DNA of 64,000 nucleotides from Luscinia megarhynchos (GCA_034336665.1 CM067592.1:49617783-49681782); one strand, 5' to 3'. Positions 36,301 through 51,300 are shown, counted from the stretch's first letter. Notes: generated by a model not told the origin, from the sequence alone. Numbers and translations are program-made.

Positions 36301-39300
36301 AAATGATGCATGTGTTAGGCAAGAGTCACTTCAAAAGACAATAGTTCAGAGTTAAAATGTTTTCTCTGGTATTTCAATTTTCTGCAGAAGGGTTGGGTTT
36401 GCAGTATATCGCACAGCTTATCCCCCAGATTCACTCTTCTTATCAGTTAAACAAATAGTATGAACATTCATTAACAGAGGCATGGATTCCTTCCCAGCTC
36501 ACCCCATCAGCCACTTCAAAGTCTTGCAGGAAGGCAAAATTGGCTTTCATGTTAAATCCCTGTGAAAAATCAGTTAAGATGCACCTGGACAATATAAATA
36601 AAGTGAAGAAACTGAAATATATTTTTTAAAATAGCTAATATTTGCAAATGTTTAAGATTTAATAATGATTGAAAGATGTTTCAGTAATCAATCAGTTGCT
36701 GAGCTTTACTGCCTTTTCACAGGGAAAAGTCTTTCAAAACCTAACATTTATTCAGTCTTGATATTGAACCCCAGATTCTAAACTCAGGTTCAAATATTTT
36801 CCATAACTGCAGTCAGCCTCATCTCACACAAATGGACTGGTGAGGATGCAAACCTGGACACTAGAATCACCCCACTCCTACCCCTCAGTATTCTTGTGTG
36901 CTCCATGACCTTCACCTTTGGTTAGGTGCAATTAAGACGTGTAGTAAAAACAAATGCACATTGAATTTTTTCAGAGAATCAGATGATACCTAATGTAAGG
37001 TACCCATGTACAATGTATCCATTAAACTCAATCACCCTTAAATCCTTGCTTTGGTGTGCTCTCCTTCCTGATTCAGCACCGAGGCAATGAGTGGGAATAC
37101 ACCAAACCAGACAGCTATGTGGTGAGAAACCTCTATAATACCTGCAGCTTGTTTGTGAATTTAAGGATGACCTGAATTTCCTGAAGATGAAAATGAAAAT
37201 CATGCACCTGGAATTGAGAAAAATAGTTATATTTTTCTCCTTGGAAACCTTTCTCCTTTGCACTGCTTTTTGTAGACAGTACTTTTGTGAATACTGTCTG
37301 TCCTTTTCAGAGAAAACTTTTCTGGGACTTTTAAAGACTTACCAGGGAGGGATTAGTCTGAGAGTAGTTTACAGCTGGGAACAGCAAATCCTCCAGGAAT
37401 ATTATTGTAGCCTGGGTTTCCCTGTGACAAGTTCTATGAGTCCCTGGAGAACTGTGTAGGCATTGCTAGTAGAGTCCCAAAAAGTGATAAAAAAATGCAG
37501 GTGAGAAGTTTTACCCATGTGGCAGCGTGATCCAGTCCATCCAAGGGGGCAGTCACACTGGTAAGGGGCCATACAGCGACCTCCGTTGAGACATGGCAGA
37601 ATGCATATTGCTAAGGAGAAGGGAGAGGACAGAGAAAAGAATTATCTCCCATGAAAGCAGAGAATAGAGTGTGCAAGAGATGAAACTTGTGTTTAACTAG
37701 AAACTCCACTGCTCCTTGAAGTGTTTGCACGGAGTATCAGAAGAGTTGAGCAGGATGTACCCACCAGGCATGAGAAGCAAATATGACTGGCATGGCAGAC
37801 AGTCATATTTGGAGCAGTTGAGTCCTTCAGATGCTTGTAGGCTCTGTGTTCATGGGAAATGAACCAGGGCTATTTGTATCACACATGTAATATCCACAGA
37901 CACTGGCCACTTCTGTAATGGTGCTAACAAAAACAGTTCATGCTTTAATTACAAAAAATTAGATTGTTTGTGAACTCTCTGTGCTTGCAGATGTAGCATC
38001 CAAAAGAAGTTAATCTATGCCCTGCTCATAGAAAAGCACTTTTTCTGGGCCAGTAAAAGCATGCTGACACTGGTGACATCATAAGGTCCTTGGGGAAAGG
38101 CAGCTTGGCTACAAGGCTTTTTGGGTGAAAAAAGCAAGGCCTGGAAGCTTTGGGGAAGAAACAAAGCATATACCAAGCAGCTGATAATCTCTGGACAGAG
38201 CAACAATCCAGCTACACTGCTCCTGTGAGTAGATCTGCAAAACTCCCATGTGTTCATGGTTTTAAGTATCTTCACAAAACTATCATCTCCACTATGCTAG
38301 GTGAACTAAGTACTTGAGCAGACATACTCTAAGAAGAGCAAGAGTTGAGCTGGGTCTCAAGTGGCACTTGCAGTATAGTTTAATATTAGGAGGGTGGATG
38401 GGGGCTGCAGAAGACTGAGGTAGAAGTTCTTCTTCTGCTGCACAGCAGAGGTCAAGCTGAGCAGGTGCAGTCCGCTTGGATTAGAAAATAATTGTGAACT
38501 TACATGGACCTCACAGGACTAATCTGTATCACTGGGAAATACTTTTCTATCATTAAACTTACAGTACCCTCCTAGTTCTTTAGAATGGTCAGGACTCTCT
38601 CAAGAAGGTGAATCTTACCTTTCCTGTGAAATATACCTTGAACTACAAGGTAATTGAATTCTTTCAATGGCCTTACTGTGGCGACAGATCAGTGCTCAGT
38701 GCTAGCACTCAAAAATTCCTTGGGCTTCCAGAACAGACCCTCAGCTTCAAAGACTAAGCTGTTTTTTCTGCTCACTGGTGCACTTTGTTTGACAAGCAAT
38801 GCAAAATTAGTGTTTTGGTTGTGGGAATTCTTTCCCTCTCTTATAACTATCTATGTCAAAGTTTAAAAAAACAAAAAACAACAACAAAAATGTCAAAACA
38901 AAACAAAACAAAACAAACCAATCTAGTGCCTGTACCTGCATGAAGTGTGACCTGGCTAGTCAGTTGCCAGTCTGAATTGGGATGATGATTGAAATGGCTG
39001 GGATCATAAATGAAATAGCTGGTTCTGGAGAGTGCTTCAAGTGTCATAACTGATGAAACTAATAAACAAAATTGTGGGATGCCAAACACAATTTTGTCAG
39101 ACACAGGGTGCAATCCTCTTCTGCTGAGACTGTGAGACTTATAGGGCTAAATTGCATGTATGGCTGTGGTGATACTGCCAGGCACAGGGACAGAAAATGA
39201 GAGGCTGTGTGAATGTACCACATAGCTGGAGTTTCCATAAATGCAAAAAGACAAAACTTGCTGAACTTCTTTTTCTCATTCTTTATCTACCACTTATTTG

Positions 39301-42300
39301 TGCCATGTGCAACTGACACTGTCACAGAGAAGACTAGAAAGCTGCAGAGACAGATTCAGCGAACCATTTTAGCATATGATACATCTTAAATACTTGAACC
39401 ATATTCTTTTCCAAGAGCTAGACAGAATGTGCACAATTTTTGTAGGTTTCCATGTATACTCAGGGTCAGAGGCAGTCACTCAGATCGGGGACACACTAAA
39501 GCCTTACATCAGAGCCATACTGAATACTATAAGCTAAATGCTAAATAAGGACACTTGCCTTTTCTATCCACATAGACCCACACCTTACTATGTGTACAGG
39601 GATAAGGTTCCTTACACAGCAGCTATGCCAGCCTGAAAGGGTTAAATCTCCCAAATACCTTGTGCTAAGACCACCATGAAGAGAAACATGGATCAAATTG
39701 GCATTCCAATGTTACCCAGGGAATCTCTGACAGAGTCAAGAGTCATATTTGGCTCTTTCCAGTAAGAACAGATCCACCTCTCAAATAATTCAGATATCCA
39801 TGACAGGAAAAACCAGTCTAGAATTTGTGAGGCACAAGTACACAGCTCAGGAGTGACAGCATGGAAAAGGTGACACGTTACATTATTTGAATGTGAATTG
39901 ATGATGTCCATAACCACAGACTGATAAAAATGGAAGCCAAAAAACTAATGCAGCCACCAGTAGAACACTCATATTTCTTCTGTTCTAATTCTTGTTAATT
40001 CCCCAAAACTGTCAGGTATTGCTATTAGAAACAGACTTCGGAGAACTGAAACAAAGTGCTCTTCAACCACAGTGAAAGAACACCCAGAAACAAAATTACA
40101 TCAATTCAAAAAGTGCTTGTTTTGCTTTGAAGATGTAAGGGAACAGCTATTTTTCTAGAAACAAGCCAAGTATATACCTTTCTGTTCCCTTTCATTTGTC
40201 GAGCAGAACATATTGATGATTTTTACGGTTTTAGCTCTTACGCCTTTACTGGTCCACTGCAGCAAATCCATCAGTCTTACCCAGAGCACGGTTAGGACTG
40301 GAGTCGGGGATGACATACGTACGCTCTTCGCAGAGACGGCCCATCCAGCCGTCCGGGCAGGAGCAGGCGTTGGGTCGCTCGCAGACGCCGCCGTTCTGGC
40401 ACGGGAACCGGCACACAGCTGCAAACACCGCGATCCCGTTACCAACCCAGCACTGTGAGCCACACGCCCAGCAACCCGGCATCTTGCACAGACCTCTGCA
40501 GCCGTAAAGCTTAGAGCAGCATAAGCAAATGCAGGGAAGCTCAGAAACATTGCTTGACTTTGATTTTGATTTCAAGGGCTACATCATCTCGTGGCTCTGT
40601 GTGTTTGATTAGGTACTGTAAGCAAGAGTGCGGGAATCATTAAGATAATAAAAAAATTGTCCATGGAAAGAATAAAAATGTAAACATATTTATAGTTGAA
40701 TACATTATTTGAATAGTGTTTCAAGGCTGACACTATTCTTTATCTGATTTTCCCACTAGCTTTTGTAAAACAGAATGAAAACACCCATACAATACATCAT
40801 AAAAACCTATTACCCTCCTCATCCTTTCCCCCAGGCCTTCTAAATTGACTCTGGAAAAGAATCAAGCTTTCTTCAACCTTGGTATGAAGCACCAAGATAA
40901 TGCCATCTGGCATAACAGACAGTGTGTCTAAAGTAAGATTAGGGTGTGTGATAAAACAGGGAATTTTTACTGCACTATCGTCCAGCATAATGAGAAGTGA
41001 CCCAAAAGGTTGTGGCAGTGGCACAGTAAGTGTTCATCTCTGGAACTCAAGGTATGATTACAAACCTCACCGAGCACTCATGCTGACTGGTGCTCCTTGG
41101 CTTCCATTCCTAACAATAAGCTCCAGATCATAAAAGTGAGGAATCTGGAGTGGAATCTATCATGTTGGGCCAATATATTGCCTGGACTGGACAGACTTTG
41201 GACTTCTTTGTCACTTCTATGACACTGTACCATATCTTGTCTCATACATCTGGGTAAACCAGGACTACTTAGAAAATCAGGTGAAAGCTGTGCACAAACA
41301 TGTTATGCTTAAAGATCATTGGAGGGAGCACAATCTTTCTCATGTTGGTGTACGTACTATACAGAGAAAATGAAAAATTGTGGCTTTGAGACAATGCTAC
41401 TGAACAAGTAAGTAATCAATCAGACAGTAATCTCAGGAAACTCAATCTGAATTGCTAATTGCATTTGAACTGCTATCTTTAATTAGTTATTAGGTGAGCA
41501 AAATATGCATTTAAGCTCAGAGTGTTCCAGATCTTGTTCAATATTAGCATTAAATACAACAGTGGATTGGCACACTGAAGCACTGTTCAGACCTGAAATC
41601 CACATTGGAAAGAATGCAAATCTTTCCCTCAGAGAGACAAACTTGAGTCACTCCTGGAGCTAAGCCATGCCAAAAAGCAAGCTACAGCTTGGGGTCTGTT
41701 GAAATGAGACCAAAGCTCTGCCATTTTACCTTTCAATCTCAAGAGCCTTCCCATCAAGTGTCAGCTGATAATGAGAATGGGAAGAGACTTCTGAAAGGTT
41801 AACATAATTTGCAATATTTTAACAGTGATTTTGAAAATTTTTGTTGTAAAAATATCTGTTACTAGACAGACAGCTTGTCTCTGAGTGTTGACTAAAGCAG
41901 AACAGTGTGCCAAACAGGTTTTTTTTCTGCAATGAAAAAAAAACATTTAGATCTTTGTGTGATCTCAACCACTTAAACAATATTCCACAAATGTATAATG
42001 GGATGTGAGATAAAAGATTAATGCATAAATGATATCCCACATTAAATTGAAAGCCCATGAAATAAGGTTTCCAAAATGTATCTTCTCTTTCTGTCAATGT
42101 AGAAGATGAAGATATTTCATGAGTTAGAAAAATTGCTTTGGATGGCAACTCCATGCTACTCAGAAATCAGATGCCAGGTAGAGACAGGCTTTTCCTGGGT
42201 TTCTGCCCAGGTCTTGGTTGTGAAATTGAATGAGAATGTATCATCCCTAGATGTGCAACTGTTACACATCAATTTAGGCAAGCAGAGACTACTTGTCTGT

Positions 42301-45300
42301 AGCTATGAGGATTATTCTTGTAAACGGACAAGACCAGAAAAATGCTTGGGAAGTAAAAGTGAGATCTCATTGTCTCTTTTTTTTTTGCTATAGTAAAAGC
42401 AAGCAAGGCAAATGCAGTCCAGTTTGCTAGGGAGAGAATAGGAACGATCAATTGTGACTTTAGTTAATGGTAGTAAATCTCACATCCATGGTTTCAATCT
42501 TTTGACATCCCCTTGTAAATTTATCTACACAGGACACAAAAGCATTACACTGCTGCAAGTCAAACGTGTCAGAAGGGAAAAAAATAAATTCTGTTATCTG
42601 TTCTCAGCTTTGCAAAAAGCTTCCCTGTGGTTGCAAGCGAACAATTTCCTCAGGCCCCAGCTTCCCTCTCATAATGTTCTTGTCTCCTGAAGGGACACAA
42701 GCCTCCTGGCTGACAGTTCCACATTGACCACTCACAGTCAGCAAGATGTGAAGAGAACAGACAGTTTTGGAGCACTTCAGAAAGAAGAAACTGGAATCAG
42801 GTAAGCTATGTGCACCTGTGCAGCCTAACAAATCCTGCAGATATTTACAATCAGCAGATCCAGGCTAATACTTCTCACCCCTGAAACTCAGATCAGAATC
42901 TGGCCAGCAACCTCTAACCAGTGGTGGTTCAGGCAAGTGCAGCTGTGGTGAGAGCTCTTCCAGAAGCTAAAGAAGTCTGCTATTTAATTATAATATTTAC
43001 ATTAACTAACCTGTTCAACCAGGACAGAATGTTTCAAGCAGGCTTAGGACACATTAATAATCAACTCACACAGCCATAAACAAGAAATGCAGCATGAGTC
43101 ATTACAAAGAGTGCTTTCATGTCGTTTCTGATGTAGACCACAAAGGCTTGGGTCCTGTAGGACTTTTGTTAGGAAAATCACTCACATGAATTATAAAGCA
43201 GTTTTGAAAGATCACTTTGACATGTGTCATGAAAATGCAGGACAGTTCTTTCAGAAATATCTTTAGCTCTTTTAAAGTCCTGTTTTAGAAAAGAGGAGGG
43301 AAATTGTTATTCCCCTCCCTTAATACACAGGTTATCCTGCTTTGTTTACCATCCTCATCATCTGTCCACCTCTTAAATGCATTTTTTGGAAATAATTTTC
43401 CCTAATACTTACTCCTCTAAACAGTCTCAGTAAACAGAAGGTTTGACAGATCAGCCCTTCTTGGTTGCTGGTAATCAGTGCATAAACCTTTCCTAGCAGA
43501 CAATTACATCCCTTGGCATAAAGTAGTGGGATTCTTCATAATGAATAATTATTAAATAAGAATAAAAAGTAAAGCTGGTGATATTAAAGAGACAGCTGAA
43601 CAATCCAAAGTGTTACAATCGGAACAGATAATATCCAAATAATTTTGCTAATGAATTCTAGCATAGGTAAAGTAGTCATTATGCAGAGATCCCTTGAATT
43701 CTGTAGCCATCACAGTTTAGAAACACAAACTTTTCAGAAACAGCCTGGTGCATTCAGAGTGCAAATTTCCAACAGGACTTTTGGATACATCATGACAACT
43801 GAAGTAACTCAGGTGCTTTTCCTTCAAATCTTCTCTACTTGACTGCTTGATAGGTAATTCTTCATGCCAAGGGCAAGCCACGGTCACAAACCCAAGACAA
43901 ACCCAGAAGCTACTCTATTCCCAACATATTCAGGAGCTGCAAGCCCTCTTCTTTGGTTCCAGCTCTTCTCAAAATGCTCGACTGATCCATGATTTTTATG
44001 CAAGATATTATAACTATCAGATGCAGGAATTTAGGTGAGTGCCTGCTTTCATAGAGTAGGGAAACTTAGCTTGTTGAGATGTCACCATTCGTATTTTGCT
44101 GTCAGAACTTATATAAGGAAAGTGATGAGGGGTCCATGATTTTCTAGGCTTAGCACAGTATATATGGAATCCTCTATCTCCAAATGGCTTTTGATCTAAA
44201 CAGAAAGCCTCTGAGGAAGGAAGAACTGTTGCTTGTACTTTGACATGGGGAGCTGAGACTTGTAGGAGGAGAGGCAGACCTGACAATTCTGATAATGGCT
44301 CCAATGTTCCCAGGTGAGTGTCCTTGAACTTTTCTTCTTATGTGTGAAGAGGAATGGGGCACTGCTTGTGACTGGCCACTGCTGTGTTGTAAGACTTTTT
44401 GCTTTCCAGATAGAGTACCTAAAGCTCAATTTGTCATGGTGGCTGTTCCACAATCTGAAATAAGACTCACTGCTCCACCGCTATTCAGCAGCAAAGGGCA
44501 AGCCAAGCTTCTGACATGGAAATGGCAGATGGCAAGATCTCTTCCACCAAAGCCTGATGACCCTGAACTCTTTTGCTATGCCTCATCCATGGCTTTAAAT
44601 TAGTATTTGAATATGCTTACATATGTTTTTATTGTTGAGTTTATTATCTCTTCAGGTTTTTATTTGTTTCCCCCTTTTTCTGTTCAAAGCTTTTTATTTT
44701 AATCTTCTAAATGGAAGGGTTAACTGTGCTTTAAAAAAGTGAATGTTTTAGCTCAACAGATCAAGAAATTACAAATACCTGCTGGTATGCCAAGTGTAGA
44801 AAGCCTTTGTTAAATCTAAATATTGTTAAATCTATAAATTTTCTATAGTGCTCAGTGTGTATTATTTAGTGAGCCATACCAATCTACCTCTTTATGCAAA
44901 TTGATTTTCAGGAGCTGCCACACTTTAAACATAGTGAGGGACTAAGCAGCCATTTGTCCTAATTTGGTTTTTGCAGTGTTCAGTTTTTGACTGTGAAAAA
45001 CTGACAGGCAATGCTTATCTGAAACAGCTCAGCCTGTCAGGAAGATGACTGGTTCTGTCATTTTCTTGCAAAAGATGTCAGGAGAAAAGATCCTAGGTGT
45101 GGGATACAACACTGTAGCAAAAGAAACTGTAAGACTAGCAAGGATCAAAGAGAAAAATTATGGAAGCCTTCTCCTTAACTAGGAAATAAAACAATAACCT
45201 GGAATTAGATGCCCTGAGTAAAACTATGACTGCACTAAAACTAGTAAAAATTTCATTTTCATTTTCATTGCCCCTAGGATGACACCTCTGTGCTTATGGC

Positions 45301-48300
45301 AAGTTAAGCTATCATTCTGTTAATAAAAAAGACTTGCCTTTGCAGGTAGGTGGTGTTGTCCATGTTCCATTTTCCAAGCAAATGCTCCGCAGGGGCCCCT
45401 CCAGCATGTACCCACTGTAGCACGAATAGGTGATCATGTCTCCGTACTGATAGAAGCCACCACGAATCAGAGCATTCTCCACGTGGGCTGGGGGACCGCA
45501 AGATATCTCTAAACAAAAGAAACCGTCCAGATGTTGGTGAGCTGCAGAGCCTGCACGACGCAGGTTTTAACCCTGGACACGGCGCCGCCGGGGCAGGTGA
45601 CACAGACACACCTGGGTGGGCAAATCAGCAACAGTGCCCAGGGATCCGGACAAACTGGACAAGTGGGCCCACGAGAGCCCCACAAAGTTCAACAAGTCCA
45701 AGTGCAAAGTGCTGCACTCAAGTCAGGGCAATTCCAAAAATGAATACAGACTAGGAGAAGAAGTCACTGAGAGCAACCCTGAGAAGGGCTTGGGGGTTCC
45801 TTTTGGTGAGAGGTTGGAAATGAGTGTGCACTTGCAGCCCTGAAAGCCAATTCTATCCTGGGCTGCATCAAAAGAAGTGTGACCAGCAGGGTAAGAGAAG
45901 GGATTATCTCACTCTATTCTGCCCTTGTGAGACCCCATCTGGAGTGCTGCATCCATCTCTGGGGTCCTCAGTACAAAAAAGGTATTGATCTGTTAGAGCA
46001 GGTCCAGAGAAGGGCCACAAAGATAACAGAGGGATGGAGCATCTCTCCTACCAAGACAGACCAAGACAGCCGGGATTATTCAGTATGGATCCAGGAGAAG
46101 GCTTCAGGGAGACCTCATTGCAGCTTTCCAGTTTCTTAAGGGGTCTTATTAAGAGGAGATAGTATTTATATGGGAAGATAGAGACAGAACAAGAGGCAAT
46201 GGCTTTAAACTGAAAGAAGGCAGGTTTAGTTTAGATATTAGAAAGACATTCTTTACCCAGACAGTGATGAGGTGCTGGAACAGGTTACCCAAGGAAGCTG
46301 TGGATATCCCATACCTCTAAGTGTTCAAGGCCACGTTGGATGGGACACTGAGCAACCTGATTTAGTGAATGTCATCCTTGTCCATGGCAGAGGGTTTGGA
46401 ACTAGATGATCCTTAAGGTCCTTTCCAACCCAAGCCATTCTGTGATCTCATGAACCTAAACAATATTGCTTGCAATAAGTCAAAAGCCTTTCCAACATGC
46501 TTGCAAAAAGACACTGCCTTCTGTCAGTATCAGTAACTACAATAAAAGGCAGCACCTCTTCCTGCAACTCTTGTCTCATCACCCATAATCTCATGGGAAT
46601 CATTCTTAGGGCATTTTGGGTATCCAACAACCAATCCCAGCTCCAGGGCTTGCAAAAGATAAATTAAGAATACGTTTACAAAAGGTAATAGTAAATGGCA
46701 AATAGTAGGATGAAAAGTGTTGAAACACCAACCCACATAGATGTATTCTGAATCTTTTTAAAGGAACAACTCTGTTGGAAAGAAAGAAGACACAGCTCTT
46801 CTCTAGAGCTTCTTAGAGCCCTCTGGAAAGTACCAATCCCTGAGGAACTGTGTGTCTTATACTTACTTTCACACTTAGCTGTGGCTGGAGTCCAGGTCTC
46901 GTCAGCATTACAGGTGATCACAGACTGCCCCTTCAGCTGGTAGCCTTCCCTGCACCTGATGGATACATTCTGGCCAACATGAAAATCCACCTCTGACAGA
47001 AGGGCATTCTCTGGGATTACGAAAGGCACGGGACAAGGGTTTGCTGCTCAAAGTAAGGGTGTGAGGGAAAAGAGGGGAAGAGAAAGAGATGGAAGGAAGA
47101 GAGACGTCTTCAGAATAGTTTCTGCAAATTTCAAACCCAAAACATATGGAAAGCAATAGAAATAGAAATGGATGCTGCACATGAGTCCAATTTGTAATTT
47201 GATTTAAAATTATGAGATTTGGGTCATAAAATAATAATAATAAAAAATGTCTAATTCACTGCTGTCACATGGCTTCCTATGCTCTCTACTGATGCCAGAA
47301 GAGGACATACTAAGGATTTAAGTGAGAAATATCCTACTTGTTACAGTAAAACCATTCTCTCTTTTCCTTCCTGCTTATCATAAATTTTCTATAAAAGAGA
47401 ACCAGACATATACTACTTCATATTTAGAGGGACTCGACCAACAAAGAGCAGCAAAATTTCAGATGTTTGATTAGAGACTTCCTGTGACATTTGTTAGAGT
47501 TTAGAACCTCTTTAATTTTATTTATTGCTGGCTACAAGCTTGCTGGGCTATTTTTGCATGGTCTATTGATCTCATCACCAATGTGGAAAATACTTTATAA
47601 AGAGCAGAAATTTATGCCAATTTCTTGATACTAAAATGAATAAATACTTCGTAATACAAAAATTAAATGTCTCAATTAACCATCCTAAGACTACACTAAG
47701 TTTTAAAATTACTTACAGACACATACATCAACAAGGAAGGCAGCTGTGGGTGTGTGGGCATAGTGCACATGCACATAATGTGCTATTTCACAGAACTGCA
47801 GAAGAATTTATATAGCCATTAAGTCCAACCTGCTTCTCCAAGCAAGGCCAACTAGGTCAGAAGTTGCCCTGGAATCTGACCAGAAATTTGAGTTAAATTT
47901 GAGTGACTCTGTGGTTGGAGGTCTCATGTCCTCCCTAGGTCTCCTTTCCTCTGTTTGACTCTGTTGATAGTAAGAGGTTTCTTCAAAAACTTCACTGGAG
48001 CTTCCTTTATAACAACTAGTGTCCATTGCCTTTCACTCTAGCACTGTGCAACTCTGAGAAGAGTCTGGCACTTTTTCCTTTACACCCTGTCCATATGCCA
48101 CTTGTGGACAACAATAAAGTCTCCTGTTCGCCTTCTCCACCTAATGATTCTCTCACCTGCTCTTACTATATATCAAGTGGTTGACTATAATAACTCCATT
48201 TTATGTCATCTTTCCAGTGAGAGGAACCTATGCAGAAGACAGCTTCTTCTTTTACTGTCACAAAAATACATTCAGAGAAATTAATGCTTTAACTTGTATC

Positions 48301-51300
48301 AGTAACTGCTCCTGTTGTTCCTCTGCAAAAACTTTTCCATTACAAAGAGAACACACACGTTTACAGAGAGGCAAGGGATTACTCCATCTTCCATCTCTTG
48401 TGCACTCTGCTGCTGCTTCTCCTTCCAAGCTGTATCCCCTCTCACAGAGATAAGTTACTGTACTGCCAACTGTATTGTTTTCATAAATTGCTTTCCCATT
48501 CAGCAAGGAAACTGGAATTTTGCATCTGGTTTCTGCAAAGGAAGGGGTCTTATTAATTCAGCTTGATATTAGTCCTGGACTTCAAACATTTCCTGAATTA
48601 GTAACACAATATGTTTAAAGGCACCACTAAAATAATGAAGAACATTGATTCATTAGCCTTGGGAAGGAAATGTAGCCAACCTAGAAGAGAAGCTCCTCCC
48701 AGTGATGGAGAAAAGCCCCAGCAAAATGGGGAAGTGAGGATACATTTATGACTTCATACTGGGGCCAGTAGGGCAGAAAGATGGAAATCATTCTTTCTTG
48801 CCACAATAGATTCTGCAGAAACTCCACATTACAGAATCATTTCTCAAAAGCAACTCAGTCTCTGGATTATATGAATGCATGCATAAGGGAGGAACTATTG
48901 CTTATCCCAGATAAGCAGTAGAAAGCAAGGAGTTACCTTCACACAGTGGCAAGGGCTTACTCCAGCTCCCATTGGCAAGACAGGTGATATTCTGGGGCCC
49001 AACAAGATGATATCCAGAGCTGCACACAAAGGTTACATTACTTCTGTATGTGCTCCCAGTAGAAAAGGCCTCTGCTTTCTCAATGGAGGGATGCAACCCA
49101 CAAGTAATTTCTAGGAGAGAAGAAAACTTTTGGGTTTTATACACACAATGAAGATTATTCTATCTACAAGTCACACAGTATCTGATAGCTCTGTTCCCAC
49201 CCTGAATTAATGGAAAGACAGCAAGAAAGAAGTTGTGAACTGTTACATGGAGAAGAGTTATACAATTCCTTCCCTGCCCTTTCTTCTGGGGTTCACTCTG
49301 CAGACACCTAAAAATGTATCCAAATGTATTTGGTGATGTTATGTGGTATGCTCAAATCAAGAGAGGATCCAGAGTATTTCTTCTGTGCAGGCCTGAGGCT
49401 GCATTTTCAGTTTCCTTTGTGCCTCTACAGTGGAAGATCATCTCAATATGTGCTTAAGAACAATGGGAGTAGTAAAGAATAATTTTGACCCCTGTTCCTA
49501 CACTGTGGGGACCAAGTAAATTCATCAAAGGTGAGAGAGAAGGACGCAAGGCATAGGACTATGACATCAGCAAGAAAAGATGGAAAATGATTTACTGGTA
49601 AAGACTATAAATATTGGCATTTTATTTATAAGCTGCACAAAATAAGTAATAAACTCTTCTTTCTAAGCTCCCTCAATTAGTTATTTTCTTGATAGAGAGC
49701 CAAGATTTGATCCTAGAGAGCACAGCTGTGGTATCCAGATATACTGAGTGGCCAGGATATACTTTGGCACAGAAGGGATGAACATGATGTCCAAAGCTCT
49801 GCGTACCATAATTCAAGGCAAGTCAGATACAGCAGGCCACATTCCTACCCTACTGACCTCAGCATGACTCTTTCTATGTTTATGCCATTTCAGTGTGCCA
49901 AAAGGAGATTGCTTCAGATCAGAGAGGTACTGCCAGTGAGAAATCTGCTGGCTTTTCCTCTGGCTCCTCCTGTTACAGTCCCTCTGCTGGAGGGAAAGAG
50001 AGGGAGGAAGCCAGACAAAACACCCTCCTCCTGCCCTAGCTTTCCTGGACATCACATTGCTCTGCTTGCTACTTACGCATGCATGTAGGGGCTGAAGGGC
50101 TCCACTTTCTGTCAACGTGGCAAATCCTTCTGCTTGGCCCCTGTAGCTCAAAGCCAGGGTCACAGCTGTAAAAAACTTCACTGCCAAACAGGAACTCCTC
50201 TCCCCGAACAGATCCATTTTCTATCATGTCTGGGGGTCCACATGATATTCCTGTAATGTAAGCAATACTTTCCAATCAAACAACACGTATATGGCTTGTC
50301 CACAGCTCCTCCACAGGTTTTACTCTGAGAAACAAGAAAGAACACAGCAGTTGTCTGGTCTTGCCAGGAATTTGCCCCCGAGCAGCAGAGCAGAATCATA
50401 CTTGGTGCTTCCAATTAATGCTAAAAGTAAAAAAATCTATTGTGACTGTGCTGGCAGGAAGCCTCAGGAAACTGTTGCCTCTTTCAGCTGACAGCAGAAG
50501 TTCACGTAAGCATTATCCACGTTAAGTTATGTAGCAACTCCTACTTCAGCACTGCAATCAATGACATCTCAGAGAAGTGAAGTACCTTTGAGAATGATAT
50601 CCACAGAGTTGCATTTGAGGATGCTAAATACCTGTGACTCCGGGGAACTAATGTGTTCAGAGGTCCTCAGTAACCCCAGAACCCATGACCTCAAGTATCA
50701 GAACTATTTAAACCTGGAAGCTCTCTGCAGAGGAGCAAGGTAGAAAGGTGCAGACATTCCCTTCACACTACTACCTGCACACACCAGCAATTCTGCCCTT
50801 CCAAGTTCTGCCTATCAATGGTACTTACCAAAATTGTTTAGGTAAATGCAGACAGTATGATTTACAATGAAAAATGAGCATTAGTGATCTCTGTTGTGTG
50901 ATACCACCCTCGACCAACATTAAGGCTGAGGTAAAAACGTACTTCTGCACACTGGCACAGTGCCACTCCAAAGCTTGTCTTCTTGGCAAGTCCGTTCTGC
51001 ATCACCCTGTGAAATGATAAAAAATAACAGAAACAATGGAAAATGCTCAAAGAACAACTTTGTTTCAGTAAACTCTTTTCTCATGTCAGCTTTAGTATCC
51101 AGCAAACTGAGAAGGCTTTTTCTCCACGTGCTACCCATGCAAAGAGAAAATTAAGTGCTACAGCCCAAGTAGAGTAGAGCTTGTGGTAGAATTTTCTGCA
51201 AAATGATGGGTGTTCTTTATAAACCAGAAGTCTGTGGGGCCAGTTAGTTAGTTCTCTTGTCCTTATACCTTTGGAGTATACTCTTTTTTGTCAGTTTTAT

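Noticed and set aside
45879..46139. Open frame with [14 protein letters not shown] as a host gene
   Set aside because: It is the degraded reverse-transcriptase end of a CR1 LINE.
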